A stretch of DNA of 6,141 bases from an uncultured Prevotellaceae bacterium (GTDB taxonomy: Bacteria > Bacteroidota > Bacteroidia > Bacteroidales > Bacteroidaceae): NCBI GenBank assembly GCA_937892315.1, contig CALAVF010000171.1, forward strand, positions 1 to 6,141, written 5' to 3'. The translations under genes and the position numbers were made by a program. The notes under the pieces are model-generated. The model did not search any database. It was not told where the DNA came from and saw only the letters and a list, made by a program, of their open reading frames with translations. Below, piece by piece: positions 1 to 5,550 of the stretch; the stretch's first letter is position 1, and every line of letters begins with the position of its first letter.

Positions 1-40
1 GAGATCTACACTCTTTCCCTACACGACGCTCTTCCGATCT
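1..40 (+). other. Illumina TruSeq universal adapter remnant (artefact)
   Basis: These 40 bases are identical to the last 40 bases of the Illumina TruSeq universal adapter. Positions 1-11 are the end of the P5 flow-cell sequence, and positions 8-40 are the read 1 primer site, ending in CTTCCGATCT. The adapter runs in its native 5'->3' direction, so genomic insert begins at position 41. It is a library artefact left on a contig end and should be trimmed. No gene or regulatory site should be called in it. Identification is from memory of the adapter sequence and matches over the full length. Confidence 0.98.
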
Positions 41-96
41 TCCGTCACCCGTGCTTCTGCCCACTGATATTTCCCGTTCACCTTCACGGCAAAGTC
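41..96 (-). other. In-frame continuation of the esterase beyond the TGA
   Basis: Reading on in the same frame past the TGA at 97-99 gives DFAVKVNGKYQWAEARVT up to the adapter junction, with no further stop. This resembles the C-terminal beta domain of sialate O-acetylesterases, where a pattern like F-x-V-x-x-x-G-K-x-x-W-A-x-A-x-V is usual (from memory of the family). The stretch is therefore probably coding sequence of the same gene. The TGA is then either a sequencing or assembly error at a contig end or a real nonsense mutation. The true 3' end of the gene lies off the window. Confidence 0.75.
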
Positions 97-1854
97 TCAC
101 AACGCATCGCCCTTCACCGTCAGCCGACCGCCGTCCTTCGCAAACTTGATGACCGCCGCACCGTCCTTCACCCGTGCCGCCACAGGCATTGGGCCGCCGC
201 TCACCAACTGCTTCTCCCCGTATGCCAATTTCCTCATCTGCAACGCCGCACGATGTCCTGCCGTCCGCTTGTCCTGCGGATGGATGTCATTATATTCGCC
301 CGTGTCGAAGGTCGGAGCCAAAGCCGCATTCGGCAAGTGCTTCGCCGCCAGATACTGCTGATGGCGAATCTGCGTCCACCCCGTCTCCACAGGCTCCTTG
401 TGCCTGCTCATGTAGCCCGGCAACTGCATGATGACCACCGGCAACTCCTTGCCCCACTGTCCACGCCACGACTGCACCATCGCCTCCAGCATGTCAGCGT
501 ATGTAGCCGCACTCCCCACGTTCGACTCTCCTTGATACCACAGCACACCCTTCACCGGCCAGTCACGCAGCGGAGCAATCATCGCATTGTACAGCCCCGT
601 CGGCGTGTCCACAAAATAGGTGCTGGCTGGCTTGCGAGGCATCACACTGCCCACCGCCATCTGCAACTGCTCAGAAATAGGGAACGTCTGTCCCTCCACT
701 TCCAACTGATACAACTTGCCTTTCGTAAAGTTCGCCCTGCCGCTCTGCGACATGAGGTGTACCACCACGTCGTTCTTCCCAGCCCGAAGGATGCCCTCCT
801 TCACCGCATATACACGCGGAGGATACTCGTAAGTTGTGTTTCCCACCATCTGCCCATTCACGTAGATGGTGTCAGCGTCCTTCATCGCACCGAACCTCAG
901 CACCCCACGCCTGCCAGCCACCTCCTCGGGCAGCGTCAGCGACGTGCGGAACCAGTAAGAGCCGTTCCGACCCCCGCTCCAGTCGCCAAACATATCCACC
1001 GTCTTCCACCCCTCAAAAGCATAGTCAGTCGCCTTCCAGTGGTTCACGATCGTGTCCTTTGTCATCATCTCCCGCTCCCACGCCATGCCTGCCTCGTTCT
1101 CCAGCCGTCGGATAGAATCCACCCAGTTCACCTGATGATACTTCCGCTTGCCCAGTTCCTCCGCATAGCCATCAAAGCCACTCAGCACCTCCCTCGGCAT
1201 CCACGCCTGCACCTGCGTGCCGCCCACCGCCGAGTTCACGATGCCCACGGGCACGCCCTCACGCTCCTGCAACTCGCGAGCCATGAAGTAACAGATGCCA
1301 CTCACTTCGCCGCAGTTCTCAGGCGTGATGTCCTGCCACGGCAGCACCGCCACGTCGTCGTTCGGCCGCACATAGTTGAACTGATGCGGCAGTTTCAGGT
1401 ATCGAATCTTGCTGTTCCTGTAGTCCTTCACATCCTCCCACACCACGTCCATGCAGCGGCGAATGGGCAACTCCATGTTCGACTGACCCGAACACAGGAA
1501 GACATCGCCCACCAGCACATTCTCCAACCGCTCCACATACGTCGTCAGCGGCACCGACCGCAGGTCCGTCTGCCCCACCTCCATCACGTAGGGACCGCCT
1601 GCCTTCATCCTCGGCAGTTCCACCCTCCACGTTCCGTCCTCGCCTACCATCGTCACCGCCTTCTTGCCCTGCATCTTCACCGTCACTCGCCGTCCTGGCA
1701 CACCCCATCCCCACACAGGCACCTTCACGTCCCTCTGCACCACCATGCCACTTGCGAAAAACCTCGGCAGCCTCGGCTTCTCCGCCTCCAGCCCCTGAGC
1801 CTGAGCCATCAGCCATGTCGCCACCGCCCAGCCTATCAAAAGAAATCTTTTCAT
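97..1854 (-). CDS. Secreted sialate O-acetylesterase (SASA/GDSL-like family), C-terminus cut by an in-frame stop
   Basis: This 585-residue protein is predicted to hydrolyse O-acetyl esters on sialic acids (9-O-acetyl type), which lets sialidases and sialic acid catabolism proceed. It has an N-terminal signal peptide (MKRFLLIGWAVATWLMAQAQ, residues 1-20), so it acts in the periplasm or at the surface. Family blocks are clear: GDVFLCSGQSNME at about 116-128 with Ser125 as likely nucleophile, GVLWYQGESN at 436-445, and DIHP at 523-526 giving the Asp/His of the catalytic site. Between about 268 and 385 lies an inserted beta-sandwich-like segment (DMFGDWSG, then YVNGQMVG) resembling the jelly-roll insert common in Bacteroidota members. 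I chose the ATG at 1854, not the upstream one at 1944. The signal peptide starts there, and the promoter -7 element at 1882-1889 lies inside the longer version. The protein ends at TGA 97-99, roughly 60 residues shorter than I would expect, and family-like sequence continues beyond the stop. Its role is confident at family level; exact substrate is inferred. Confidence 0.9.
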   Translation of the reverse strand: MKRFLLIGWAVATWLMAQAQGLEAEKPRLPRFFASGMVVQRDVKVPVWGWGVPGRRVTVKMQGKKAVTMVGEDGTWRVELPRMKAGGPYVMEVGQTDLRSVPLTTYVERLENVLVGDVFLCSGQSNMELPIRRCMDVVWEDVKDYRNSKIRYLKLPHQFNYVRPNDDVAVLPWQDITPENCGEVSGICYFMARELQEREGVPVGIVNSAVGGTQVQAWMPREVLSGFDGYAEELGKRKYHQVNWVDSIRRLENEAGMAWEREMMTKDTIVNHWKATDYAFEGWKTVDMFGDWSGGRNGSYWFRTSLTLPEEVAGRRGVLRFGAMKDADTIYVNGQMVGNTTYEYPPRVYAVKEGILRAGKNDVVVHLMSQSGRANFTKGKLYQLEVEGQTFPISEQLQMAVGSVMPRKPASTYFVDTPTGLYNAMIAPLRDWPVKGVLWYQGESNVGSAATYADMLEAMVQSWRGQWGKELPVVIMQLPGYMSRHKEPVETGWTQIRHQQYLAAKHLPNAALAPTFDTGEYNDIHPQDKRTAGHRAALQMRKLAYGEKQLVSGGPMPVAARVKDGAAVIKFAKDGGRLTVKGDAL

Positions 1855-1881
1855 ATCTTTAAGTTTTTGAGTTTTCTTGTG

Positions 1882-1908
1882 CAAATATAACGATTTTTCC
1901 CATACAAA
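1882..1908 (-). promoter_or_regulatory. Bacteroidota-type promoter of the esterase gene
   Basis: On the minus strand TATATTTG (1889-1882) is an exact match to the Bacteroidota primary sigma factor -7 consensus TAnnTTTG. A TTTG that could serve as the -33 element lies at 1908-1905. The spacer is only 15 nt, shorter than the usual 19 or so, so the -33 assignment is weaker than the -7. Transcription would begin near 1875, leaving a leader of about 20 nt before the ATG at 1854. That leader is A-rich (AAAACTCAAAAACTTAAAG) and has no Shine-Dalgarno sequence, as is typical of the phylum. Confidence 0.6.
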
Positions 1909-2026
1909 CTCCATCCCACCCCCACATTTGTTACACACCCGCAACTTTTTGACCCGAAACCACCCCCTTTGTCACGTCCTCAGCACGCCCTTCACTTCTT
2001 CTTTTGCCAAAAACACCTTCGTCGTT

Positions 2027-2102
2027 ACCTCGATGCGTATCAATTCATGCACGGGTGTTGTAATCATATAATACCTCGACACGAATTGATACGAGACGAG
2101 GT
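2027..2102. repeat. Imperfect inverted repeat, 20-bp arms, 36-nt spacer
   Basis: The left arm ACCTCGATGCGTATCAATTC (2027-2046) and right arm GAATTGATACGAGACGAGGT (2083-2102) pair at 17 of 20 positions. The innermost 11 bp are perfect (CGTATCAATTC with GAATTGATACG), followed by three mismatches and six more pairs. The spacer is 36 nt. The heptamer ACCTCGA also occurs as a direct repeat at 2027 and 2073. There is no T tract immediately after the repeat on either strand, so it is not a typical intrinsic terminator. It could be a long-looped RNA structure downstream of the symporter, a two-site operator or a remnant of a small mobile repeat. The pairing is seen directly; the function is unknown. 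Confidence 0.75.
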
Positions 2103-2215
2103 CTTGCGTAGAGGGGGAAAACAAGAGGCATGATGAGGTTGTCTTCTGTCACCGCTCTGGGAGGTTGTAAGGCACATGATGGATGCCATTGGACCTTAAC
2201 GCTTTTTTGCCTCGT

Positions 2216-3643
2216 CTATTCCCAGCAATCGATGTCGCTTTCTATCTCTGCCAACAGGCGGCGATGGAAGACGGGGTCTTTGATGCCTTGGCGTTGCTGG
2301 TGGCGGTAGTCGTCGAGCAGACGGAAAGCATATTTGCCAAGGCAGACGATGGCGACGAGGTTGCAAGCCGTGATGAGTGCCATGCAGAGGTCGCCAAGAC
2401 TCCACACGAGGTCGAGCGTGGCAAGGGCACCGAACATGACCACCACACCACCCGAGAAGAGCCGATAGACCGTCATGACCGTTCGGCTTTTCGTCATGAA
2501 ACGGATGTTTGCCTCGCCATAGTAGTAGTTGCCAATGATGCTGGAGAAGGCGAACAAGAAGATGGCAAGGGCAATGAAGACGGGGCCCGAAGAGCCCACT
2601 TCGGTCTGCAAGGCTGCCTGAGTGAGTGCGATGCCATTGAGTTCGGGCGAGGTGTAAAGTCCGCTGATGAGAATGACAAAGGCGGTGCAGGAACAAACAA
2701 GCAGCGTGTCGGTGAAGACGCCCAACGCCTGGATGAGCCCCTGCTTGACGGGATGCGACACGGTGGCTGTTGCGGCAACATTAGGAGCACTACCCTCCCC
2801 TGCCTCGTTGCTGAAAAGCCCCCGTTTCACGCCTGTCATCATCGTAGCCCCTAATCCGCCGCCAACCACCTGACCGACACCAAAAGCATTGGTAAAAATC
2901 ACTTTCAACACGTGGGGAATGAGCGGCAGGTTCATCACAATGACCACCACCGTCAGCACAAAGTAACCCACCGCCATGAGGGGTACCAGCACAGAACTGA
3001 CGCGAGCAATGCGATGGATGCCGCCGAAAACAATGGCGAGCGACATGGCCGTGAGGGTCAGCCCCACCCACAGGGGCGACCAGCCAAAGGCTTCGTGCAT
3101 GGCACCGCAGATGGTGTTGCTCTGGATGGAATTGTAGGAAAGTCCGAAAGTGACCGTCAAGAGCACCGCAAAAAGGATGGACATCCACCGACAATGAAGC
3201 CCCTTGCGAATATAGTAGGCGGGACCGCCAATGAACGAATCTTGATGCCGCTGCTTGAAGAGTTGACCCAAGGTGGACTCAACAAAGGCGGTGGCGGCCC
3301 CGATGAGGGCGATGACCCACATCCAGAACACAGCCCCAGGACCGCCCACAACGATTGCCGTGGCAACACCTGCCAGATTGCCTGTGCCCACACGGGTTGC
3401 CACCGACACGGCAAATGCCTGAAAAGAGGAAATGTGCTTGACTCCCCCACCCTGCTCTGCCGCATCGTCCCGGGAGTCTCCCCCACCCTTCCCGCCGTCA
3501 CCTAACAGGCGTATCATCTCTCCCACCATGCGAAACTGCACGCCACGAGTCTTCCATGTGAACCACAAGCCACACACCACCAGCACCCCGACGAGCACAT
3601 AGCCCCACAGAGCATCGTTCAATTGACTGATCACTTCATTCAT
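2216..3643 (-). CDS. Alanine/glycine:cation symporter (AGCS family)
   Basis: This 475-residue inner-membrane transporter should take up alanine, glycine or a similar small neutral amino acid with Na+ (or H+). Hallmarks are strong: RVGTGNLAGVA at 84-94, GGPGAVFWMW at 100-109, FIGGPAYYI at 137-145, and the family block GLFSNEAGEGSAP at 275-287. About ten to eleven hydrophobic segments follow the usual AGCS layout, and length is normal for the family. A Gly/Asp-rich loop (about 48-67) follows the first helix. The C-terminus is charged and cytoplasmic-looking (residues 443-475), ending at TAG 2216-2218. A GTG two codons upstream (3649) could extend the frame, but I prefer the ATG at 3643, which sits about 20 nt after the predicted transcription start. 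The gene is divergent from the 3819 cluster and appears to be transcribed alone. The family call is secure; the precise substrate is inferred. Confidence 0.94.
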   Translation of the reverse strand: MNEVISQLNDALWGYVLVGVLVVCGLWFTWKTRGVQFRMVGEMIRLLGDGGKGGGDSRDDAAEQGGGVKHISSFQAFAVSVATRVGTGNLAGVATAIVVGGPGAVFWMWVIALIGAATAFVESTLGQLFKQRHQDSFIGGPAYYIRKGLHCRWMSILFAVLLTVTFGLSYNSIQSNTICGAMHEAFGWSPLWVGLTLTAMSLAIVFGGIHRIARVSSVLVPLMAVGYFVLTVVVIVMNLPLIPHVLKVIFTNAFGVGQVVGGGLGATMMTGVKRGLFSNEAGEGSAPNVAATATVSHPVKQGLIQALGVFTDTLLVCSCTAFVILISGLYTSPELNGIALTQAALQTEVGSSGPVFIALAIFLFAFSSIIGNYYYGEANIRFMTKSRTVMTVYRLFSGGVVVMFGALATLDLVWSLGDLCMALITACNLVAIVCLGKYAFRLLDDYRHQQRQGIKDPVFHRRLLAEIESDIDCWE

Positions 3644-3669
3644 AAGCACACGCTTAGGATTTTTGGCGA

Positions 3670-3700
3670 CAAAGTTACGATAAAACGAACGAAAAACGAA
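3670..3700 (-). promoter_or_regulatory. Bacteroidota-type promoter of the symporter gene
   Basis: On the minus strand TAACTTTG (3677-3670) matches the -7 consensus TAnnTTTG exactly. Exactly 19 nt upstream is TTCG (3700-3697), three of four bases of the -33 consensus TTTG. Predicted transcription starts near 3663, giving a leader of about 20 nt before the ATG at 3643. The element and spacing are seen directly; activity is inferred from the phylum consensus. Confidence 0.7.
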
Positions 3701-3705
3701 CTTTT

Positions 3706-3747
3706 TCTGAAAAATCTCACCTATTTGAAGATTTTTGTGTACTTTAG
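3706..3747 (+). promoter_or_regulatory. Possible promoter of the 3819 operon
   Basis: Two weak candidates exist on the plus strand upstream of the operon. TACTTTAG (3740-3747) matches the -7 consensus TAnnTTTG with one mismatch but has no good -33 partner; the nearest TTTG, at 3724-3727, is only 12 nt away. GATTTTTG (3730-3737) also has one mismatch and has TCTG (3706-3709) 20 nt upstream. A start site around 3744-3754 would place the whole 16-nt repeat array in the leader. The assignment is tentative. Confidence 0.35.
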
Positions 3748-3756
3748 CCCATCAAA

Positions 3757-3804
3757 TTAAAAACTCCAAAACTTAAAAACTCACGAACTTAGAAACTCTA
3801 AAAC
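3757..3804 (+). repeat. Three 16-nt tandem repeats in the operon leader
   Basis: Three contiguous 16-nt units occur at 3757-3772 (TTAAAAACTCCAAAAC), 3773-3788 (TTAAAAACTCACGAAC) and 3789-3804 (TTAGAAACTCTAAAAC). The shared core is TTA-R-AAACTC-NNN-AAC. A decayed fourth unit (CTAACGCTCACC) seems to follow at 3805-3816, just before the GTG start. The array is A-rich on the coding strand. A similar string, AAAACTCAAAAACTTAAAG, forms the leader of the esterase gene on the other strand. It may act as an unstructured, A-rich ribosome-loading leader, or may simply be a replication-slippage product. Confidence 0.7.
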
Positions 3805-3818
3805 CTAACGCTCACCTC

Positions 3819-4811
3819 GTGGCGACGGGTGTGAGTGCGTTGATGCACTTTCTGGTGGACGGGCTGTGCCTGTGCTGCATGTATCTGATGGTGCCATTTG
3901 CCCATGCGTCCCAGATTCTCGGCATCTTCCTCACCTACAACGTCTTGGCGTTCCTCACGCAGCCGTTGACAGGCTGGGTCGCCGACCACATGAAGCGTCC
4001 GCACTGGATGTTGTTGACGTCGGGCACGCTGCTCACCCTTGCGGTGCTGTTGGCAGCCATGGCAAGAGCGATAGAGAGCCTGGGGACATGGAGCATGACG
4101 GTGGCTGTGGTGGCGACGCTGCTGGGCATCGGCAACTCGCTGTTTCACGCATGGGGCGGACGACAGACGGCGGTAAGGACAGGCAACGACATCCGTGCGT
4201 TGGGCGTGTTTGTCTCGACCGGTGCGATGGGGCTGGCAGTAGGCATGATGTTCTGTTCGTGGGGGCTGTTGCACGGTTTCGTGCTGGCACTCTGGCTGCT
4301 TGCCATCGTCTATGTGATGCTGGACGAGAGGGGCGGAAAGACCTCTCAAGCATCTTTCATGGAAGAAAGTGAGGTGCAGACGTGGAATGTGGGCATCGAA
4401 CGCCTTCTTCCAATCACAGCACTCGGCATCGTTTTGTCGATGGTGGTGCTGATGGCATTCGTGGGATTGCGTTCGTTTGTAGGTGAGTCGTTTGCATCGG
4501 GCATCACGAAGAGCCGCGGCATCATCCTGATGTTGGGTTTTGTTGCCATGATGGGAAAGATGGCAGGTGGTTGGGTGGCTCGCCGACTGGGATTGTGGAA
4601 GGCACTAGGTGGTGTGTTAGTGGTGGCGTTGGCTTGCCTTTTCCTGCGAGAGACGGGATGGACAGCGGTGCTGCTGGGCATCTTTGCGATGAACTGCACG
4701 ATGCCGATGACGCTCTATCTTGCCAACACCGTGTTGAGAGGTCGAGAAGGTTTGGCGTTCGGACTCTTGGCTGCGGCTCTGATTCCGGGCTATCTGCTCA
4801 CGATGTGCTGA
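3819..4811 (+). CDS. MFS-type membrane transporter, Fsr-like
   Basis: This 330-residue polytopic membrane protein looks like a major facilitator superfamily transporter, closest by motif memory to the fosmidomycin-resistance (Fsr) type. Evidence includes a short N-terminal H-F-L-V-D-G (10-15), a motif-A-like loop G-W-V-A-D-H-M-K-R (52-60) with its half-repeat partner G-G-W-V-A-R-R-L (250-257), and GIGNSLFHAWGGRQ (103-116), which resembles the Fsr G-x-G-x-A-x-F-H-P-x-G-A block. About ten to eleven hydrophobic segments are visible. A charged loop at about 168-193 separates the two halves. Length is below the usual 380-420 of MFS proteins, and the chain ends abruptly after helix 11 (PGYLLTMC). 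The frame is open from 3777, but the first usual start codon is GTG 3819; an ATG at 3843 (residue 9) is the alternative. It heads a four-gene plus-strand cluster. Substrate and direction are unknown; export is a guess from the Fsr resemblance. Confidence 0.72.
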   Translation: MATGVSALMHFLVDGLCLCCMYLMVPFAHASQILGIFLTYNVLAFLTQPLTGWVADHMKRPHWMLLTSGTLLTLAVLLAAMARAIESLGTWSMTVAVVATLLGIGNSLFHAWGGRQTAVRTGNDIRALGVFVSTGAMGLAVGMMFCSWGLLHGFVLALWLLAIVYVMLDERGGKTSQASFMEESEVQTWNVGIERLLPITALGIVLSMVVLMAFVGLRSFVGESFASGITKSRGIILMLGFVAMMGKMAGGWVARRLGLWKALGGVLVVALACLFLRETGWTAVLLGIFAMNCTMPMTLYLANTVLRGREGLAFGLLAAALIPGYLLTMC

Positions 4812-4821
4812 AAGGAGGTGA
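4811..4821 (+). promoter_or_regulatory. Full-length Shine-Dalgarno sequence before the 4825 gene
   Basis: AAAGGAGGTGA begins on the last base of the upstream stop codon and is complementary to the 3' end of 16S rRNA over 11 bases. GGAGG (4814-4818) lies 6 nt before the ATG at 4825, an ideal distance. Such a strong site is unusual in Bacteroidota, and the other genes in this window lack one. It firmly fixes the start of the downstream gene and suggests re-initiation by ribosomes finishing the transporter gene. Confidence 0.85.
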
Positions 4822-4824
4822 CGG

Positions 4825-5178
4825 ATGCTGCTGACTCGACTGCTGACTGCTCTAGTACCGACTATCCTCATCGAATGGGGCGTGCTGCTCATGTTGGGTG
4901 AGCGACAACGGAGAGTGTTGTGGGCATCGGCCCTCATCAATGCACTGACGAACGTGCCGTTGAACCTTTATGTCATCCACTATGGCATCAGCCCTATGGG
5001 CATCGCCGTAGGTGAGACGTTGGTGGTGGCTGTCGAGGCGATGGGATATTACTGGCTGATTCGCGACTTCCGCAAGGCGTTGGTGTACAGTTTCCTTTGC
5101 AATGCCATCAGTTTCCTCATCGGCTGCCTTGTGCAACTCCTGTTTTTATTGACACGCAACATGTTTATTCACTTTTAA
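4825..5178 (+). CDS. Four-helix membrane protein of unknown function
   Basis: This 117-residue, very hydrophobic protein has four likely membrane helices at about 7-25, 31-50, 56-78 and 86-109. Positively charged loops (GERQRR at 25-30 and RDFRK at 80-84) suggest those loops face the cytoplasm. Polar residues lie inside the helices: Glu17 in PTILIEWGV, Asn39 and Asn43 in SALINALTNVPLN, and Glu64 and Glu71 in VGETLVVAVEA. I recall similarly built small membrane proteins in Firmicutes, with the same I-E, N-x-x-T-N-x-P-L-N and E-x-L-V-V-x-x-E pattern, but know no function for them. It begins 13 nt after the transporter stop with a strong ribosome binding site, so the two proteins are probably made together. 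It might be an accessory subunit; that is inference. It is too short to be a transporter by itself unless it oligomerises. Confidence 0.8.
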   Translation: MLLTRLLTALVPTILIEWGVLLMLGERQRRVLWASALINALTNVPLNLYVIHYGISPMGIAVGETLVVAVEAMGYYWLIRDFRKALVYSFLCNAISFLIGCLVQLLFLLTRNMFIHF

Positions 5179-5190
5179 TACTTTTATCTT

Positions 5191-5550
5191 ATGCAACTTT
5201 TAGACATTATCACTCCTGTGCTGGACATTCTCCCAATCAATCCACACGACATGGACAATTACCGTCATCCCGTCATTGCCCCCGACGATCCCAAAGACAT
5301 CGACACGGTGTCCATCACGACTCCAGACAGCCTCGCCTGTCCGCAAGACACCATCGCTGACACACTGCAATCGGCCTTCCACTTCTTGGGCGATTCTGCC
5401 GGCAATGCCATCAACGGCAACACTACCCTACTCTGGACTTCTGCCGTTGTCCTCGTTGCCCTCGGCCTCTGCTTCTGCCTTGTCCGCATCTATCGCAACA
5501 AGCAACTGAGTGAAGAAACAAATAGGGTAAAATATGAAGGCAGAGATTGA
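5191..5550 (+). CDS. Small single-helix membrane protein, hypothetical
   Basis: I do not recognise this 119-residue protein. The N-terminal two thirds are acidic and rich in Asp, Pro and Thr (for example PDDPKDIDTV at 31-40), without a clear cleavable signal peptide. One strong hydrophobic segment at about 79-99 (LLWTSAVVLVALGLCFCLVRI) is followed by basic RIYRNK, so the C-terminus is probably cytoplasmic and the acidic part extracytoplasmic. It starts at an ATG 12 nt after the preceding stop, with an AT-rich leader and no Shine-Dalgarno sequence. Its 3' end overlaps the next gene by 17 nt if that gene starts at 5534. Tight spacing makes it part of the operon. Its short ectodomain and single helix would fit a small accessory or anchor protein, but nothing shows a function. 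Confidence 0.7.
   Translation: MQLLDIITPVLDILPINPHDMDNYRHPVIAPDDPKDIDTVSITTPDSLACPQDTIADTLQSAFHFLGDSAGNAINGNTTLLWTSAVVLVALGLCFCLVRIYRNKQLSEETNRVKYEGRD

Larger units (their letters stand above)
1855..2215. other. Intergenic region between esterase and symporter genes
   Basis: These 361 bases carry no gene I can support. They contain the esterase promoter and leader at the left, a C-rich, low-GC-skew stretch, and the 20-bp-arm inverted repeat at 2027-2102. No hairpin followed by a T tract is seen directly after the symporter stop, so no intrinsic terminator can be called for that gene. The few open frames here are short, lack recognisable starts or composition, and are dismissed. Confidence 0.7.

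Noticed and set aside
1..40. Regulatory or coding signal in the first 40 bases
   Set aside because: The stretch is sequencing adapter.
97..99. TGA recoded as an amino acid (Gly or Trp)
   Set aside because: TGA is used as the normal stop of the MFS gene (4809-4811) and of the 119-residue protein (5548-5550), and no other gene here has an internal TGA. A changed genetic code is therefore unlikely.
253..1890. 545-codon open frame on the plus strand opposite the esterase gene
   Set aside because: It is antisense to a gene with clear catalytic motifs and a signal peptide, and its translation is a His/Arg/Leu-rich string without domains. It is a by-product of the G+C-rich codon use of the esterase.
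1855..1944. N-terminal extension of the esterase from the ATG at 1944
   Set aside because: It would put 30 residues in front of a clean signal peptide and would run across the predicted -7 promoter element at 1882-1889.
2027..2102. Intrinsic terminator
   Set aside because: The spacer is long, and no T tract follows either arm directly; the nearest T run on the minus strand is more than ten bases further on.
2183..2854. 223-codon open frame opposite the symporter gene
   Set aside because: It lies antisense to conserved AGCS motifs and has a charged, low-information composition. The similar plus-strand frame at 2912-3505 was dismissed for the same reason.
4825..4865. CTGCTGACT direct repeats at the start of the four-helix protein gene
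   Set aside because: They encode the Leu/Thr-rich start of a membrane helix (LLTRLLTAL) and need no further explanation.
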